Shown piece after piece: positions 53,966 to 61,821 of a DNA stretch of 64,000 bases (position 1 is the stretch's first letter; each line of letters begins with the position of its first letter). Under the pieces are notes generated by a model, which did no database searches, was not told the DNA's origin, and saw only the letters and a program-made list of their open reading frames with translations. Location: NCBI GenBank assembly GCA_000488855.1, contig KI535284.1:186001-250000 (forward strand), written 5' to 3'. This stretch comes from Eubacterium brachy ATCC 33089. Its GTDB lineage: Bacteria > Bacillota > Clostridia > Peptostreptococcales > Anaerovoracaceae. A program made the translations under genes and the position numbers.

Positions 53966-55675
53966 TTATTCCGATATGTTTTTCTTTTGCGCTGTTCGAA
54001 TTTTATATTTAAAATCATAACCTTTCAAAACCGCCTCGGCAATATTGTTACAACTATCTCCCGTTCTTTCTAAATTGTGAATGACATCAATGTACAAGAC
54101 TGTAGCAACAGGTGAGCACAATCCGGTTTCCAAACGCTTCATGTGCTTTTTCCTCAGAATCAACTCTTTTTCATCTATTTGCTTTTCTTTTTCAAATACT
54201 TTTTGTGCCAGCTCTTTATTCCCTGTATTGAGACAATTTAAGGTTTCAGATAACATATTGTCTGCAAAGTCAAAATACTCTTCCACCTCTTCCAACGCCT
54301 CCCCTGAAAGAACGTACTTATTTTTAACTTTCTCTCTGGCAAACTCAGCTAAATTCTTGCCGTAATCTCCTATATGCTCTACATCACTTGCAACATGATA
54401 AAGTGTCGAAACTGTCTGTTTTTGATCCTCCGTTATGCTTTCGCTCGAAAGTATTTTGGAGAGGTATCTCACTATTTTTTCTCTTAACTCATTGACAACT
54501 TTATCTTCCTCTATTATTTCGTCAACCTTTTCCAAATTCCCCTTTATAAAAGCATCTTTTGCTTTTCGTATCATATTTTTTGCAATTCCTCCTACTTCAA
54601 CGAGCTCTTTCACCGCTAAATGCATTGCAAATACAGGCTTATCTATCACTTTATCATCTATGAATTTCGTTTCTCCGCTTATCTTCTCCTTATCTTCTCC
54701 CGGAATCAGTTTTATAACAACCTTCACAAGAACGAAAATCAGCGGTATAAATATAATCGTATTTGTGAGATTGAACAACAAGTGAGAATTGGCTATCTGT
54801 CGTGAAATAACGCTTATTTCAGCTCCTTTCGGCGATATCCACCTTATCAATTCAACGATTTGCGGTATGAACCATATAAAAATTAAAGTTCCGAATATAT
54901 TGAAAATAGTATGTGCTAACGCTGTTCTCTTAGCATTTACCGATGCGCCTATTGAAGCTAATAAAGCCGTTATCGTCGTTCCTATATTATCTCCAAACAT
55001 AATCGGAATCGCACCTTTCAAACCGATTAAACTGGTTACTCCATCCGCCATGGGAGTAGATGCCAAATTTTGTAAAACTGCAATTGTAGCGGAACTCGAC
55101 TGCACTACTACAGTCATAACCATTCCCAATACTACTCCTAAAACGGGAATGTCTGAAACCTTCACCATTAAGTCCGCAAATGCCTGCGCATGTGCTAATG
55201 GCTTCATCACTGCTGACATGGTATTTATTCCTACAAATAAAATTCCAAAACCAAATGCTATTTGACCAATATCTCTTATTTTTTCTTTCTTTTTCAAAAA
55301 AAACATGAATACAAAACCCATGAACACGAATATCCATGCATAGCTTCCTATATCAAAAGCTATGAGTTGAGCCGTTATTGTTGTACCAATATTTGCCCCC
55401 AAAATTACACTTATAGCCTGTGGCAACTTCATGAGTCCAGCACTTACAAATCCTATTACCATCACTGTTGTAGCACTGCTCGACTGCAGTACCGCTGTAA
55501 CCAATGCGCCTGCTATAACGCCCATTACGGGATTCTTTGTAAGCATTGCAAGAATTTTTCTCATTTTGTCTCCCGCTGCTTTTTGAAGACCTTCGGACAT
55601 TAAATTCATACCGAAAATAAATACTGCCAACCCGCCTAATAGTGTTGAAATTATTATAAAAACGCTATTTTCCAT
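53966..55675 (-). CDS. Na+/phosphate cotransporter with PhoU-like C-terminal domain
   Basis: The protein (569 residues) has two Na_Pi_cotrans repeats with the QSSSATTVM and QSSSATIAV signatures and GANIGTTITA / GDNIGTTITA, forming about 8-9 helices. A PhoU-like helical domain follows from about residue 340 with VEHIGDYGKNLAEFA and LERTGDSCNNIAEAV. Such proteins move phosphate with sodium, possibly outwards in bacteria (YjbB). ATG 55675 has GAGAGGG 4 bases upstream and replaces an upstream start at 55756. Confidence 0.92.
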   Translation of the reverse strand: MENSVFIIISTLLGGLAVFIFGMNLMSEGLQKAAGDKMRKILAMLTKNPVMGVIAGALVTAVLQSSSATTVMVIGFVSAGLMKLPQAISVILGANIGTTITAQLIAFDIGSYAWIFVFMGFVFMFFLKKKEKIRDIGQIAFGFGILFVGINTMSAVMKPLAHAQAFADLMVKVSDIPVLGVVLGMVMTVVVQSSSATIAVLQNLASTPMADGVTSLIGLKGAIPIMFGDNIGTTITALLASIGASVNAKRTALAHTIFNIFGTLIFIWFIPQIVELIRWISPKGAEISVISRQIANSHLLFNLTNTIIFIPLIFVLVKVVIKLIPGEDKEKISGETKFIDDKVIDKPVFAMHLAVKELVEVGGIAKNMIRKAKDAFIKGNLEKVDEIIEEDKVVNELREKIVRYLSKILSSESITEDQKQTVSTLYHVASDVEHIGDYGKNLAEFAREKVKNKYVLSGEALEEVEEYFDFADNMLSETLNCLNTGNKELAQKVFEKEKQIDEKELILRKKHMKRLETGLCSPVATVLYIDVIHNLERTGDSCNNIAEAVLKGYDFKYKIRTAQKKNISE

Positions 55676-55803
55676 ACTACCCTCTCTCAAACTTAATAAC
55701 TTGCACAAAGTTATGATTATATATATAGTTAACATTTTAAATATATGATACACCATAAAACATTCAGTTATGTTAAGTTTATGTTAAGATTTGTACGGAA
55801 ATT

Positions 55804-57087
55804 TCAATTTTCTAAAATCATATTTGAAATTTTATCGATTCCTTCACCAAAGTTCCCGCTTAAGTATATGTTCATAATTCCATTCTCCCATTGAAAACTG
55901 TTTTTATCCTCTTCAATCAAGATATCTATATCATCGTACTTCTTATCTTCATATTCATCCGCAAAGAATTCTTTAAATTTAGGTCCGCCGGTGTACACAT
56001 TGTTAAGAACACTGATTACCTTCTTAAAGTTATTTTTACAATTTTCTAAATTCGTATTTTCATCCATATGCTTCTCACCTTCTGAAAATTCATCAAATTC
56101 TTCATTCAGTTGATGTATTCCCATATATTCCATGTATTCTCTTCTCAAGTTACTTCCTATTTCTCTTGAAGTTACTATGACTTTATCACTGGATTTTACG
56201 ACGATTTTACATGCTTCATCCACATTATTTCCTACATCGAATACTATTATGTCAAATAACTCACATCTCAGCAAATATTCTATAAATTCCGATAATTGCT
56301 TTTCTTCTAACTCTAAAATTTTATTTTTTAACGTTGTCGTTTTAAAAATCAGCACTCCTCCGCCAGTAATCATCATTGAGTTTTGGATTGATGTAGAAAA
56401 TTCCGGGTTACCGTAAAACATATTATATAACAATTCTCGTAAATTGCACTGCCTTGTAGATTTGATGAACAATAATTCCTGGTGAATTTTTCCCATGCTG
56501 ATATACAAACATTTTCTCTTATTTTGTACAGCTAAATTTTGACATATTCCCATAGAAATTACTGAGGAACCTGTTCCACCGCTTTCCGATACAACAGATA
56601 CGATTTTTGTTTTCGTACTATTCGAAATTCTCTTGATAAGTTTTTTACCTGTCTCATTTTCGTAGTTAACAATCACTTTGTTCATTAAATTTTGCAAAGT
56701 GTTGTATTTGTAAATAAATTCTCCACCCTCTTTATATATATCATAGCACAATATTATGACACTCTGATTTTTTCCCAAATTCCATGCAGATTTCAACTTC
56801 TTTACCATATTGGAATTTTTCCACTTATCATTTGCGTCACAGCTGTCGTCTTCAATATTTATCGCATAATCCCACCTGTTTTCAAGCCATTTTTCATCTA
56901 TCATAATTAAGGCATAATTGAACAGCTCTTGTGTATTTATATCTTTCAGTTTTTTAAGCCTCTCCATTCCTGGTATAGACAATGTCGTATTCAACGATAG
57001 TATATCATTTTCTTTTCTTATACATTCACTTACCGTTTTTTCATATTCCCTGTCATCGGTTATTATAATCCCTTTTACTCTATCCAT
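55804..57087 (-). CDS. orphan TadZ/CpaE-like ATPase with degenerate P-loop
   Basis: The product (427 residues) has an N-terminal atypical receiver-like domain (about 1-130) and a MinD/ParA-type domain. The P-loop reads SESGGTGSSVIS (about 168-179): both lysines of the KGGxGKT consensus are replaced by serine or glutamate. The Walker-B-like segment is FDIIVFDVGNN. TadZ and CpaE proteins position pilus machinery at a cell pole and often have such altered loops. No tad/flp genes are visible here, so it is an orphan in this window. ATG 57087 has GGAGGAAAG upstream. ATPase activity is doubtful. Confidence 0.65.
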   Translation of the reverse strand: MDRVKGIIITDDREYEKTVSECIRKENDILSLNTTLSIPGMERLKKLKDINTQELFNYALIMIDEKWLENRWDYAINIEDDSCDANDKWKNSNMVKKLKSAWNLGKNQSVIILCYDIYKEGGEFIYKYNTLQNLMNKVIVNYENETGKKLIKRISNSTKTKIVSVVSESGGTGSSVISMGICQNLAVQNKRKCLYISMGKIHQELLFIKSTRQCNLRELLYNMFYGNPEFSTSIQNSMMITGGGVLIFKTTTLKNKILELEEKQLSEFIEYLLRCELFDIIVFDVGNNVDEACKIVVKSSDKVIVTSREIGSNLRREYMEYMGIHQLNEEFDEFSEGEKHMDENTNLENCKNNFKKVISVLNNVYTGGPKFKEFFADEYEDKKYDDIDILIEEDKNSFQWENGIMNIYLSGNFGEGIDKISNMILEN

Positions 57088-57289
57088 ACTTTCCTCCAAT
57101 TTTTTTAAATTGTATATTAAAATCGATATTCTCTCAACAAAAAATGGCATACCTCTCTGGATATACCATCATATTACATTTTCTGTTCATCACATTGCGT
57201 TTTTTCATCTCGGTTGTTTTATACCTTAAAGATTTTAACCGTTTCTTAAAAATCCACCATCCCTTTCAAAACATTTCTTTAGACAACCA

Positions 57290-57880
57290 TTACTGTGTCA
57301 CATTTTCTGCTCCTCTTTTCTTTTTTACTTCCAAATTTGCGACTTTTAGATACAAACTGTAGTATCCGTCTTTGCTCTTCTCCAGAATGGGTTTTCCTGT
57401 AACCTTTACCCAATCGTTTTCCTTCGGCTCACTTTTCAATCCTCTCAGCAAAAATCCTCCCCAGCCGTCGTTTCCACAACATCCCGGTCCTTTTCTGTCT
57501 ACAACTGGCACTTTGTCTCCTGTTCCGTTATCTTTAAAGTGAGAGAACATTCCTTCTACAATTATCGTCTTATCTTTGTAATCTTCAAAGTTAGAGTAAA
57601 TATCGTTGATCTGTGCTAAGAATACCTTTTCTCTAATGTTGATAACATCGTCTTTTGTGGAGCTTAAGTCCTTTTTATCAACCTGCTGGTGCGATCCGCC
57701 ATTTTGAGTCTGATCAGAACCAGTACTGTTTGAATTGTCATTGCTCGATATATCACTTGACGGAGTCACTCCATATCCATCTTTTTTATTCTTTCCACAT
57801 CCAGATAAAATCATCGTTGCGGCAATTATAAAACAGAGTAAAATTATTTTGAACATATCAATTTTTTCTTTTTTTCTCAC
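57290..57880 (-). CDS. zinc-locus lipoprotein with DUF1980-like OB-fold domain
   Basis: This lipoprotein follows znuB. A hydrophobic signal ends in the lipobox ILSGCG, then comes a 45-residue Ser/Asn/Gln linker. The folded domain has REKVFLAQINDIYSNFEDYK, KTIIVEGMF and GPGCCGNDGWGGFLL, the pattern of the C-terminal domain of TIGR03943/DUF1980 proteins linked to zinc homeostasis. The CC pair and the context suggest metal binding, an inference. The start is unsure: GTG 57880 has a weak GAG site, TTG 57904 would overlap znuB by 11 bases, and ATG 57856 is the shortest. Confidence 0.75.
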   Translation of the reverse strand: MRKKEKIDMFKIILLCFIIAATMILSGCGKNKKDGYGVTPSSDISSNDNSNSTGSDQTQNGGSHQQVDKKDLSSTKDDVINIREKVFLAQINDIYSNFEDYKDKTIIVEGMFSHFKDNGTGDKVPVVDRKGPGCCGNDGWGGFLLRGLKSEPKENDWVKVTGKPILEKSKDGYYSLYLKVANLEVKKKRGAENVTQ

Positions 57881-57893
57881 ACTCTCAACTCTA

Positions 57894-58727
57894 TTATTTA
57901 CCAATTATCCGTCCCCCCTTAGCCATGCCTATTATTGTATATATAAAAAATACAATTAAATTACATACTACGATGCTTGCTCCTGTCGGTGTCGCAAACA
58001 CATAGGATATTATAATTCCTATCCATAAGCATATCAGTGCTATAAATACTGAACTTATTATCACCGTTTTGAAACTTTTAAATATTCTCATAGATGACAG
58101 CGCTGGTATTACTATTAAACTTGAAACCAGCATTGCACCCATCATTCTCATTCCCAACACTATTATGATTGCTGTTAAAATAGCTATTACCGTATTGTAT
58201 CTCTGTCCTTTATTTCCTGTTGCATTGGTGAAGCTCTCATCTAACGTCACGGAAAAAATTCTGTTATACATGAATATATATGTCGCTATCACAAAGATTG
58301 ACAGCACTATGGTAAGCTGCAAATCGCTGTTGGTCATTCCCAATATGCTTCCGAATAAATAGTTACACACATCCGTGTTCATTCCTGTAGTCATGGATAT
58401 TATCATAACTCCGCCTGCCAATGAGCCCGTAGAAATCATCGCAATTGCCGCATCACCTTTCAGTTTGCTATTTTCGCTCATTCTCAAAAGGAAGAATGCA
58501 GCTATGACTACTACCGGTATTGATACTTTCAGTGGTGCTACGTTCATTGAAGCTGCAATAGCCAAGGCTCCAAATCCTACGTGAGATAGCCCGTCACCTA
58601 TCATTGAATATCTCTTCAGCACCAAACTCACACCGAGCAGTGCTGAACATACAGCTACTAATGAACCAACTATTATCGCCCTTACCATAAACGGATATGA
58701 TACGATTTCCTTAACCAACTCTATCAT
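57894..58727 (-). CDS. znuB: zinc ABC transporter permease ZnuB-like
   Basis: The protein (277 residues) is an ABC-3 family permease of about eight helices with the coupling-loop segment GDGLSHVGFGALAIA and the terminal LIVFFIYTIIG. It pairs with the ATPase encoded just upstream (17-base overlap) and the solute-binding protein upstream of that. GGGAGG lies 8 bases before the ATG. Mn or Fe cannot be fully excluded from sequence, but the Zur-type regulator and His-rich binding protein favour zinc. Confidence 0.9.
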   Translation of the reverse strand: MIELVKEIVSYPFMVRAIIVGSLVAVCSALLGVSLVLKRYSMIGDGLSHVGFGALAIAASMNVAPLKVSIPVVVIAAFFLLRMSENSKLKGDAAIAMISTGSLAGGVMIISMTTGMNTDVCNYLFGSILGMTNSDLQLTIVLSIFVIATYIFMYNRIFSVTLDESFTNATGNKGQRYNTVIAILTAIIIVLGMRMMGAMLVSSLIVIPALSSMRIFKSFKTVIISSVFIALICLWIGIIISYVFATPTGASIVVCNLIVFFIYTIIGMAKGGRIIGK

Positions 58728-59430
58728 CTTTGTAGCCTCCCATAAATTTCAATCCTAATTCGCTTTTCAGATATTCGTCCCTGCTCATGACTGTTCCTAT
58801 TCCATCGTGAATGTGCAATATCTTGTTGGCATAAAGGGCTGCTTCCTTCACATCGTGAGAAACGATGATTACTCCTATCCCCATATCTTTATTTATACTG
58901 TTGATTATTTTATATAATTCCTTTGTGACAATCGGATCCAAACCTGCCTCCGGTTCATCCAGAACTATCAACTCTTTTGTAGCACACAAAGCTCTAGCAA
59001 GTAAAACTCTCTGTTTCTGCCCACCTGACAGCTCTGAAAAAGACTTTCTTTTCATATGATCTACACCCAGTATTCTCATATTTTCATCCGCTATTTCCTT
59101 ATCCCTCTTTGAAAAAAAAGGTTTTAAGCCGAGACTATTCAATCTGCCAGATAAAACGACCTCATGAACTGTAGCAGGAAAATCTTTCTGTATTGCAGAG
59201 TGTTGAGACAAATATCCCACTTTATTTCTGCTGAGCCCATTTTCCATTATTATCTTACCTTCGCTGGCTTTTTTTAATCCGAGTATGCCTTTGACAAAAG
59301 TAGTTTTTCCGGAGCCGTTTTCTCCCACGACGCACATATATTCGCCTTTACCTAACGAGCAATTTATTTTTCTAACGATTTCTTTGCCGTCATATGCAAA
59401 AGAAACCGACTTGAATTCCAATAAATTCAT
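58711..59430 (-). CDS. znuC: zinc ABC transporter ATPase ZnuC-like
   Basis: The protein (239 residues) is a metal-type ABC ATPase: Walker A CVVGENGSGKTTFVKGILG, Q-loop GYLSQHSAI, signature LSGGQKQRVLLARAL, Walker B LIVLDEPEAGLD and VIIVSHDVKEA. It precedes and overlaps the permease gene. It is separated from znuA by a 300-bp gap containing a terminator, so it probably has its own promoter. Confidence 0.92.
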   Translation of the reverse strand: MNLLEFKSVSFAYDGKEIVRKINCSLGKGEYMCVVGENGSGKTTFVKGILGLKKASEGKIIMENGLSRNKVGYLSQHSAIQKDFPATVHEVVLSGRLNSLGLKPFFSKRDKEIADENMRILGVDHMKRKSFSELSGGQKQRVLLARALCATKELIVLDEPEAGLDPIVTKELYKIINSINKDMGIGVIIVSHDVKEAALYANKILHIHDGIGTVMSRDEYLKSELGLKFMGGYKDDRVG

Positions 59431-59730
59431 ATATCTCTCTTCTCCTCCACAAAAAGTATTATAAAGAAATAATCACATCCTATTATACTACATCACACAA
59501 ATTACTACATTACTAAATTGACACTTATCTAATTTTTTTGATTTTATATCACATATATTCTTTGAGGGTATCATAATCTGCACTTGCTCATTTTGAAGTT
59601 TTATAACACAAATGTTACCGTACGCATAGCTTTACTTCATATAAAAAAACTAGACCGCACTGCATGTTTTGTAAACTCCAAAAGTCGTCTTTTTGAGTCA
59701 CGATACACGCAATGCGGTCATCTTTCTAAT
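59431..59730. other. intergenic region between znuA and znuC
   Basis: This 300-bp region holds the znuA terminator (59643-59719). On the minus strand it must also hold the promoter of the znuCB-lipoprotein unit; a TATAAT lies in the AT-rich part near 59480, without a clear -35. I found no certain Zur box. Confidence 0.5.
59643..59719 (-). terminator. terminator of the zur-znuA unit
   Basis: GACCGCACTGC (59653-59663) pairs with GCAATGCGGTC (59709-59719), with one G-U pair, enclosing a 45-base loop. On the minus strand it is followed by TAGTTTTTTT. Confidence 0.8.
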
Positions 59731-60753
59731 TTAGTTCAGTGCCTGCTTCAAGTTTTTGATGTTGTCCTTCATCAGATCAACGTATGTTTTCTTTGCCTTC
59801 AATTCATCTTCTGTCAAATTGTGCAAGGAGTGAAGCATCAACTGTTTCGCTCCGGTCGCTTCAACTATTGACTTTGCCACCTTACCATTAGACATTTCTA
59901 TTGTAAATACAACAGGAAGTTTTTCTTTCTTAACTTTGTTAATCAAGAACTTAACTGTCTGTGCACTTGCTTCAGCATCTTTTGAACATCCTGAAAATGC
60001 GGCATAGTATTTCAATCCGTATTCTTTTGCCAAATATCTGAAAGGAAATCTGTCACCGAACAATATTGTCTTTCTTTTTCCGTTCTTAACCACTTCTCTT
60101 ATTTCTTTATCCAAATCATCAAGTTGACCTTTCAGTTCCTTGTAGTTTTTTTCAAACTTATCCTTGCTGTCTTTATCAACTTTAGCCATTTCTTCATAGA
60201 TTGTCTTTGCTATTTTATCTGCATTCTTTGGAGAAGTCCAAACGTGTTCGTCGATTTCATGTTCACTTTCTTCATGCTTATCCTTTTTATGGCTGTTACC
60301 CTTGTGTTCATCTTTATCATGATCGCCTTTTTTATGTTCGTCTTTATCGTGATCGTGTTCCTCTTCCTGCATTCCTTCCACATGCTCTTCCTCTACTGTT
60401 TTAACCATATCAACGAGTTTTAAAACTTTAGGTTTTTTATCTCCCATAGAAGCTAGAATTTTTTTAACCCAATCATCGTTTTCACCACCTGTATAGATAA
60501 AAATGTCACTTTCCTGAATTTTTTTAATATCTTGAGGTGTAGGTTCATACGTGTGACTTTCCGCACCCGGTTTTAAAAGCAGTGATACGTCAGCCTTGTC
60601 TCCGCCGATTTTCTTTGCGAAGTCATATGGTGGAAATATCGTCGTTACGATCTTCATCTTTTTTCCGTTATCTGCACTTTTGTTGCTACCACATCCAACA
60701 AACGTAGTCATTACGAGCAGAGCAACCATCGCCATAGCTAATATTTTTTTCAT
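59731..60753 (-). CDS. znuA: zinc-binding lipoprotein ZnuA-like
   Basis: The protein (340 residues) is a cluster A-I metal-binding protein. A lipobox (TTFVGCGSN) leads into IVTTIFPPYDFAKKIGG and GAESHTYEPTPQDI (metal His). A His/Asp/Glu/Lys-rich loop of about 45 residues (about 127-170) carries repeated HDKDEHK-type units, then DEHVWTSPKNA (second metal His). The histidine loop typical of zinc receptors captures or senses Zn2+. A late conserved HSLHNLT follows. It lies after the small Cys/His membrane protein and is cut off from znuCB by a terminator. Confidence 0.93.
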   Translation of the reverse strand: MKKILAMAMVALLVMTTFVGCGSNKSADNGKKMKIVTTIFPPYDFAKKIGGDKADVSLLLKPGAESHTYEPTPQDIKKIQESDIFIYTGGENDDWVKKILASMGDKKPKVLKLVDMVKTVEEEHVEGMQEEEHDHDKDEHKKGDHDKDEHKGNSHKKDKHEESEHEIDEHVWTSPKNADKIAKTIYEEMAKVDKDSKDKFEKNYKELKGQLDDLDKEIREVVKNGKRKTILFGDRFPFRYLAKEYGLKYYAAFSGCSKDAEASAQTVKFLINKVKKEKLPVVFTIEMSNGKVAKSIVEATGAKQLMLHSLHNLTEDELKAKKTYVDLMKDNIKNLKQALN

Positions 60754-60814
60754 TATATCTCTCCTTTATAACTTTTTAATATATAACCAACTTACTTTAT
60801 CTCATATGCTGTTC

Positions 60815-61138
60815 CTAAATATCCATTCTAGACTTCATCAAAACCGGAGTTCTTTTCAATAGATCAAACGAAATCCCCAGCGTCAATAACACTGCGAAAA
60901 AGGATAATATCTGTCTTATGCCATCGCTGTCATTATTTAATTTCAATGAATTCCATATATTTTCGGCAACGATGGTAATTGTACATTTTAAACAGTTATC
61001 CTTATGACAGTGTTTCATGTGTAAAATATCCTTTTGCCAAACTATGATAGTTAAAGATATTAAAAGCAATATTGATGCAGTGGCACACATCTTTTTTATA
61101 TGCAACCAATTGCCTCCTGTTATTCTCTCATATGTCAT
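60815..61138 (-). CDS. small membrane protein with Cys/His cluster in the zinc locus
   Basis: I do not recognise this 107-residue protein. It has two hydrophobic helices (about 17-34 and 78-96). The loop between them starts with HMKHCHKDNCLKC, three His and three Cys within 13 residues, a likely metal-binding cluster. The gene lies 18 bases after the Fur/Zur regulator gene and 61 bases before znuA, all on the same strand. By position it may deliver, sense or scavenge zinc. The start is taken as ATG 61138. Confidence 0.6.
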   Translation of the reverse strand: MTYERITGGNWLHIKKMCATASILLLISLTIIVWQKDILHMKHCHKDNCLKCTITIVAENIWNSLKLNNDSDGIRQILSFFAVLLTLGISFDLLKRTPVLMKSRMDI

Positions 61139-61156
61139 AATAAACTTCCCTTTCAG

Positions 61157-61564
61157 CTACTTTTTCATTTTTTCGTTGCAACTGCAACAAATTCCATAAA
61201 AAGTGGTTTCAAAAGAATCGACCTGAAATCCATGACATACTTTTATATGTTCCTGAAATGCAGTAATCTCATCACAATCTATATGGATTGTCTTACCACA
61301 ACTATTGCAATGGCAGTGGTATGAACTCTCCTCTTCAACGTATTCAAAATACGCACCACTGTCGTTATTGAGCCTGTATTTTTTTACCAAGCCTTCTCTT
61401 ATCAGCGCATTCAAATGCCTGTATATAGTTGTCAATCCTACATCAATATTTTCTCTTTGAAAGTACTCCTGAATATCCTTTACTGTCTTGTGAATATTTT
61501 TAGATGATTTCAAATATCTCAAAATTTCCTGTCTTTGTCTCGTTTTATATTTCCCTCTAGTCAT
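61157..61564 (-). CDS. zur: Fur-family regulator, probably Zur
   Basis: The 135-residue protein has the Fur winged helix (KTRQRQEILRYL, VGLTTIYRHLNALIREG), the regulatory metal residues in YHCHCNSCGK and the structural zinc site with CxxC pairs (CNSC and CCSC). Its position as the first gene of the zinc-uptake locus makes zinc the likely co-repressor; PerR or Fur identity cannot be excluded by sequence. An imperfect palindrome, TGAAAACCTTTTTCA, about 45 bases upstream of the start is a candidate operator. Confidence 0.85.
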   Translation of the reverse strand: MTRGKYKTRQRQEILRYLKSSKNIHKTVKDIQEYFQRENIDVGLTTIYRHLNALIREGLVKKYRLNNDSGAYFEYVEEESSYHCHCNSCGKTIHIDCDEITAFQEHIKVCHGFQVDSFETTFYGICCSCNEKMKK

Positions 61565-61689
61565 TTCTTATCCCACTATTCTACATTTGATAAATCGTTC
61601 AAGCGAAATTGAAAACCTTTTTCATATTATATCATTTTTTCTTTTTTTTGTAAATGAACAACTCATAAATTCTAAAATATTCTGATAAT

Positions 61690-61746
61690 AATAAAATGCT
61701 GGCATGGAAATGTTAAGTCAAATCGCTTACATTCCGAAGCCAGCAT
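61690..61746 (-). terminator. terminator of ppdK
   Basis: ATGCTGGC (61696-61703) pairs perfectly with GCCAGCAT (61739-61746), followed on the minus strand by TTTTATTATTAT. The rest of 61565-61821 is AT-rich and shows no gene. Confidence 0.75.
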
Positions 61747-61821
61747 CTATCAAATCAACTATTTGCCATTTGCATTTAGATGTATGAAATATTATTTATT
61801 CTTACGTTTGAATGTAGTTTA

